Below, one piece after another: positions 63,704-64,000 of a DNA stretch of 64,000 nt (the stretch's first letter is position 1; each line of letters begins with the position of its first letter). Source of the DNA: Primula veris (taxonomy: Eukaryota; Streptophyta; Magnoliopsida; Ericales; Primulaceae); contig OY821741.1 in the NCBI GenBank assembly GCA_963682055.1, positions 10,361,501 through 10,425,500 on the forward strand, written 5' to 3'. The notes under the pieces were generated by a model that was not told the DNA's origin, ran no database searches, and saw only the letters and a program-made list of their open reading frames with translations. A program made the position numbers and the translations under genes.

Positions 63704-63952
63704 TGTTTTGTAGCAACTATTAGCAAAGTATCGACATAGCAAGATATGTATATAGAGAGAGTAAAGTCGTCTTATTCAAGTATGAATATGTGTTAAATTA
63801 TGAAGACTTCTACCCCTTTATATAGTGGAGGGGTGGAACAAGATAGATGTATATGCGGAAAGCTAGAAACCCATAAGTTTTAAACTTAAAGGTTATACAT
63901 AATGTATGTAACCTATACATGAATATGGACAACCATATAATGTATCACAACA
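63704..63952. mobile_element. Solo LTR, 249 bp, TSD AATAA
   Basis: The element begins TGTTTTGTAGC and ends TATCACAACA (TGTT...AACA). It is flanked by AATAA at 63699-63703 and 63953-63957. A TATA-like CTTTATATAGTGGAGG lies in the middle. The empty site exists in the duplicate at about 58780-58800, where AATATTTCAATAA runs straight into CATGTTTTAC. No internal retrotransposon sequence remains. Confidence 0.85.
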
Positions 63953-64000
63953 AATAACATGTTTTACAAATTGAACATTTTATTGTTTACTATATATTTT

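Larger units (their letters stand above)
61620..64000. repeat. Rieske upstream region, copy 2 (runs off window)
   Basis: Homology to 56690-58850 starts abruptly near 61617 at TCTGTATTGATTTAGGGTTTG, just outside the position of the exon 1 start, and continues to the window edge. It lacks Rieske exon sequence. It contains the better-preserved ~130-bp array and a solo LTR absent from copy 1. The right limit is unknown. Confidence 0.85.

Overview
This is nuclear DNA from a flowering plant, almost certainly a eudicot. It is strongly AT-rich, has short exons split by GT-AG introns, and is dense in small transposons. Four conserved plant genes can be reconstructed exon by exon, each with intact reading phase. 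They are a group II GH3 acyl-acid amido synthetase close to Arabidopsis GH3.17 (+ strand, 6862-10931, 623 aa); a plastid transaldolase (- strand, 18917-28141, 435 aa); a small Sec14/CRAL-TRIO lipid-transfer protein (+ strand, 45350-49729, 248 aa); and the mitochondrial Rieske iron-sulfur subunit of complex III (- strand, 50811-56646, 268 aa). The species cannot be named from the sequence.

Layout. 1-6861 is intergenic with short CACTA-type MITEs. 6862-10931 is GH3. 10932-18916 is intergenic, with a LINE-type RNase H remnant, a five-copy 131-bp satellite, three Mutator-type MITEs and a hAT-type element. 18917-28141 is transaldolase; its 3.4-kb first intron is filled by a degenerate tandem array. 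28142-45349 is a 17-kb gene desert. It holds a SINE-like element, a 162-bp tandem duplication, a 1.77-kb Mutator-like foldback element carrying a retroelement/pararetrovirus-type gag-like fragment and telomere-type repeats, LTR sequences, a possible CACTA relic and a perfect-ended hAT element. 45350-49729 and 50811-56646 are the Sec14-like and Rieske genes, tail to tail about 1.1 kb apart, both with large repeat-built first introns. 56647-64000 is a duplicated Rieske upstream region: a broken piece of Rieske exon 1, two arrays of a ~130-bp repeat, and a ~5-kb-spaced duplication.

The genes are ordinary housekeeping or hormone genes with no evident functional link: auxin conjugation, pentose phosphate metabolism, lipid transfer and respiration. 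There is no operon-like or clearly clustered pathway. I did not find a new multi-gene system. The most unusual parts are genome-architectural: the Mutator-like element with its composite cargo, the duplication of an exon 1/splice-donor segment inside the transaldolase intron, and the Rieske promoter/exon-1 duplication in which each copy later gained a different transposon, so that each copy gives an empty site for the other.
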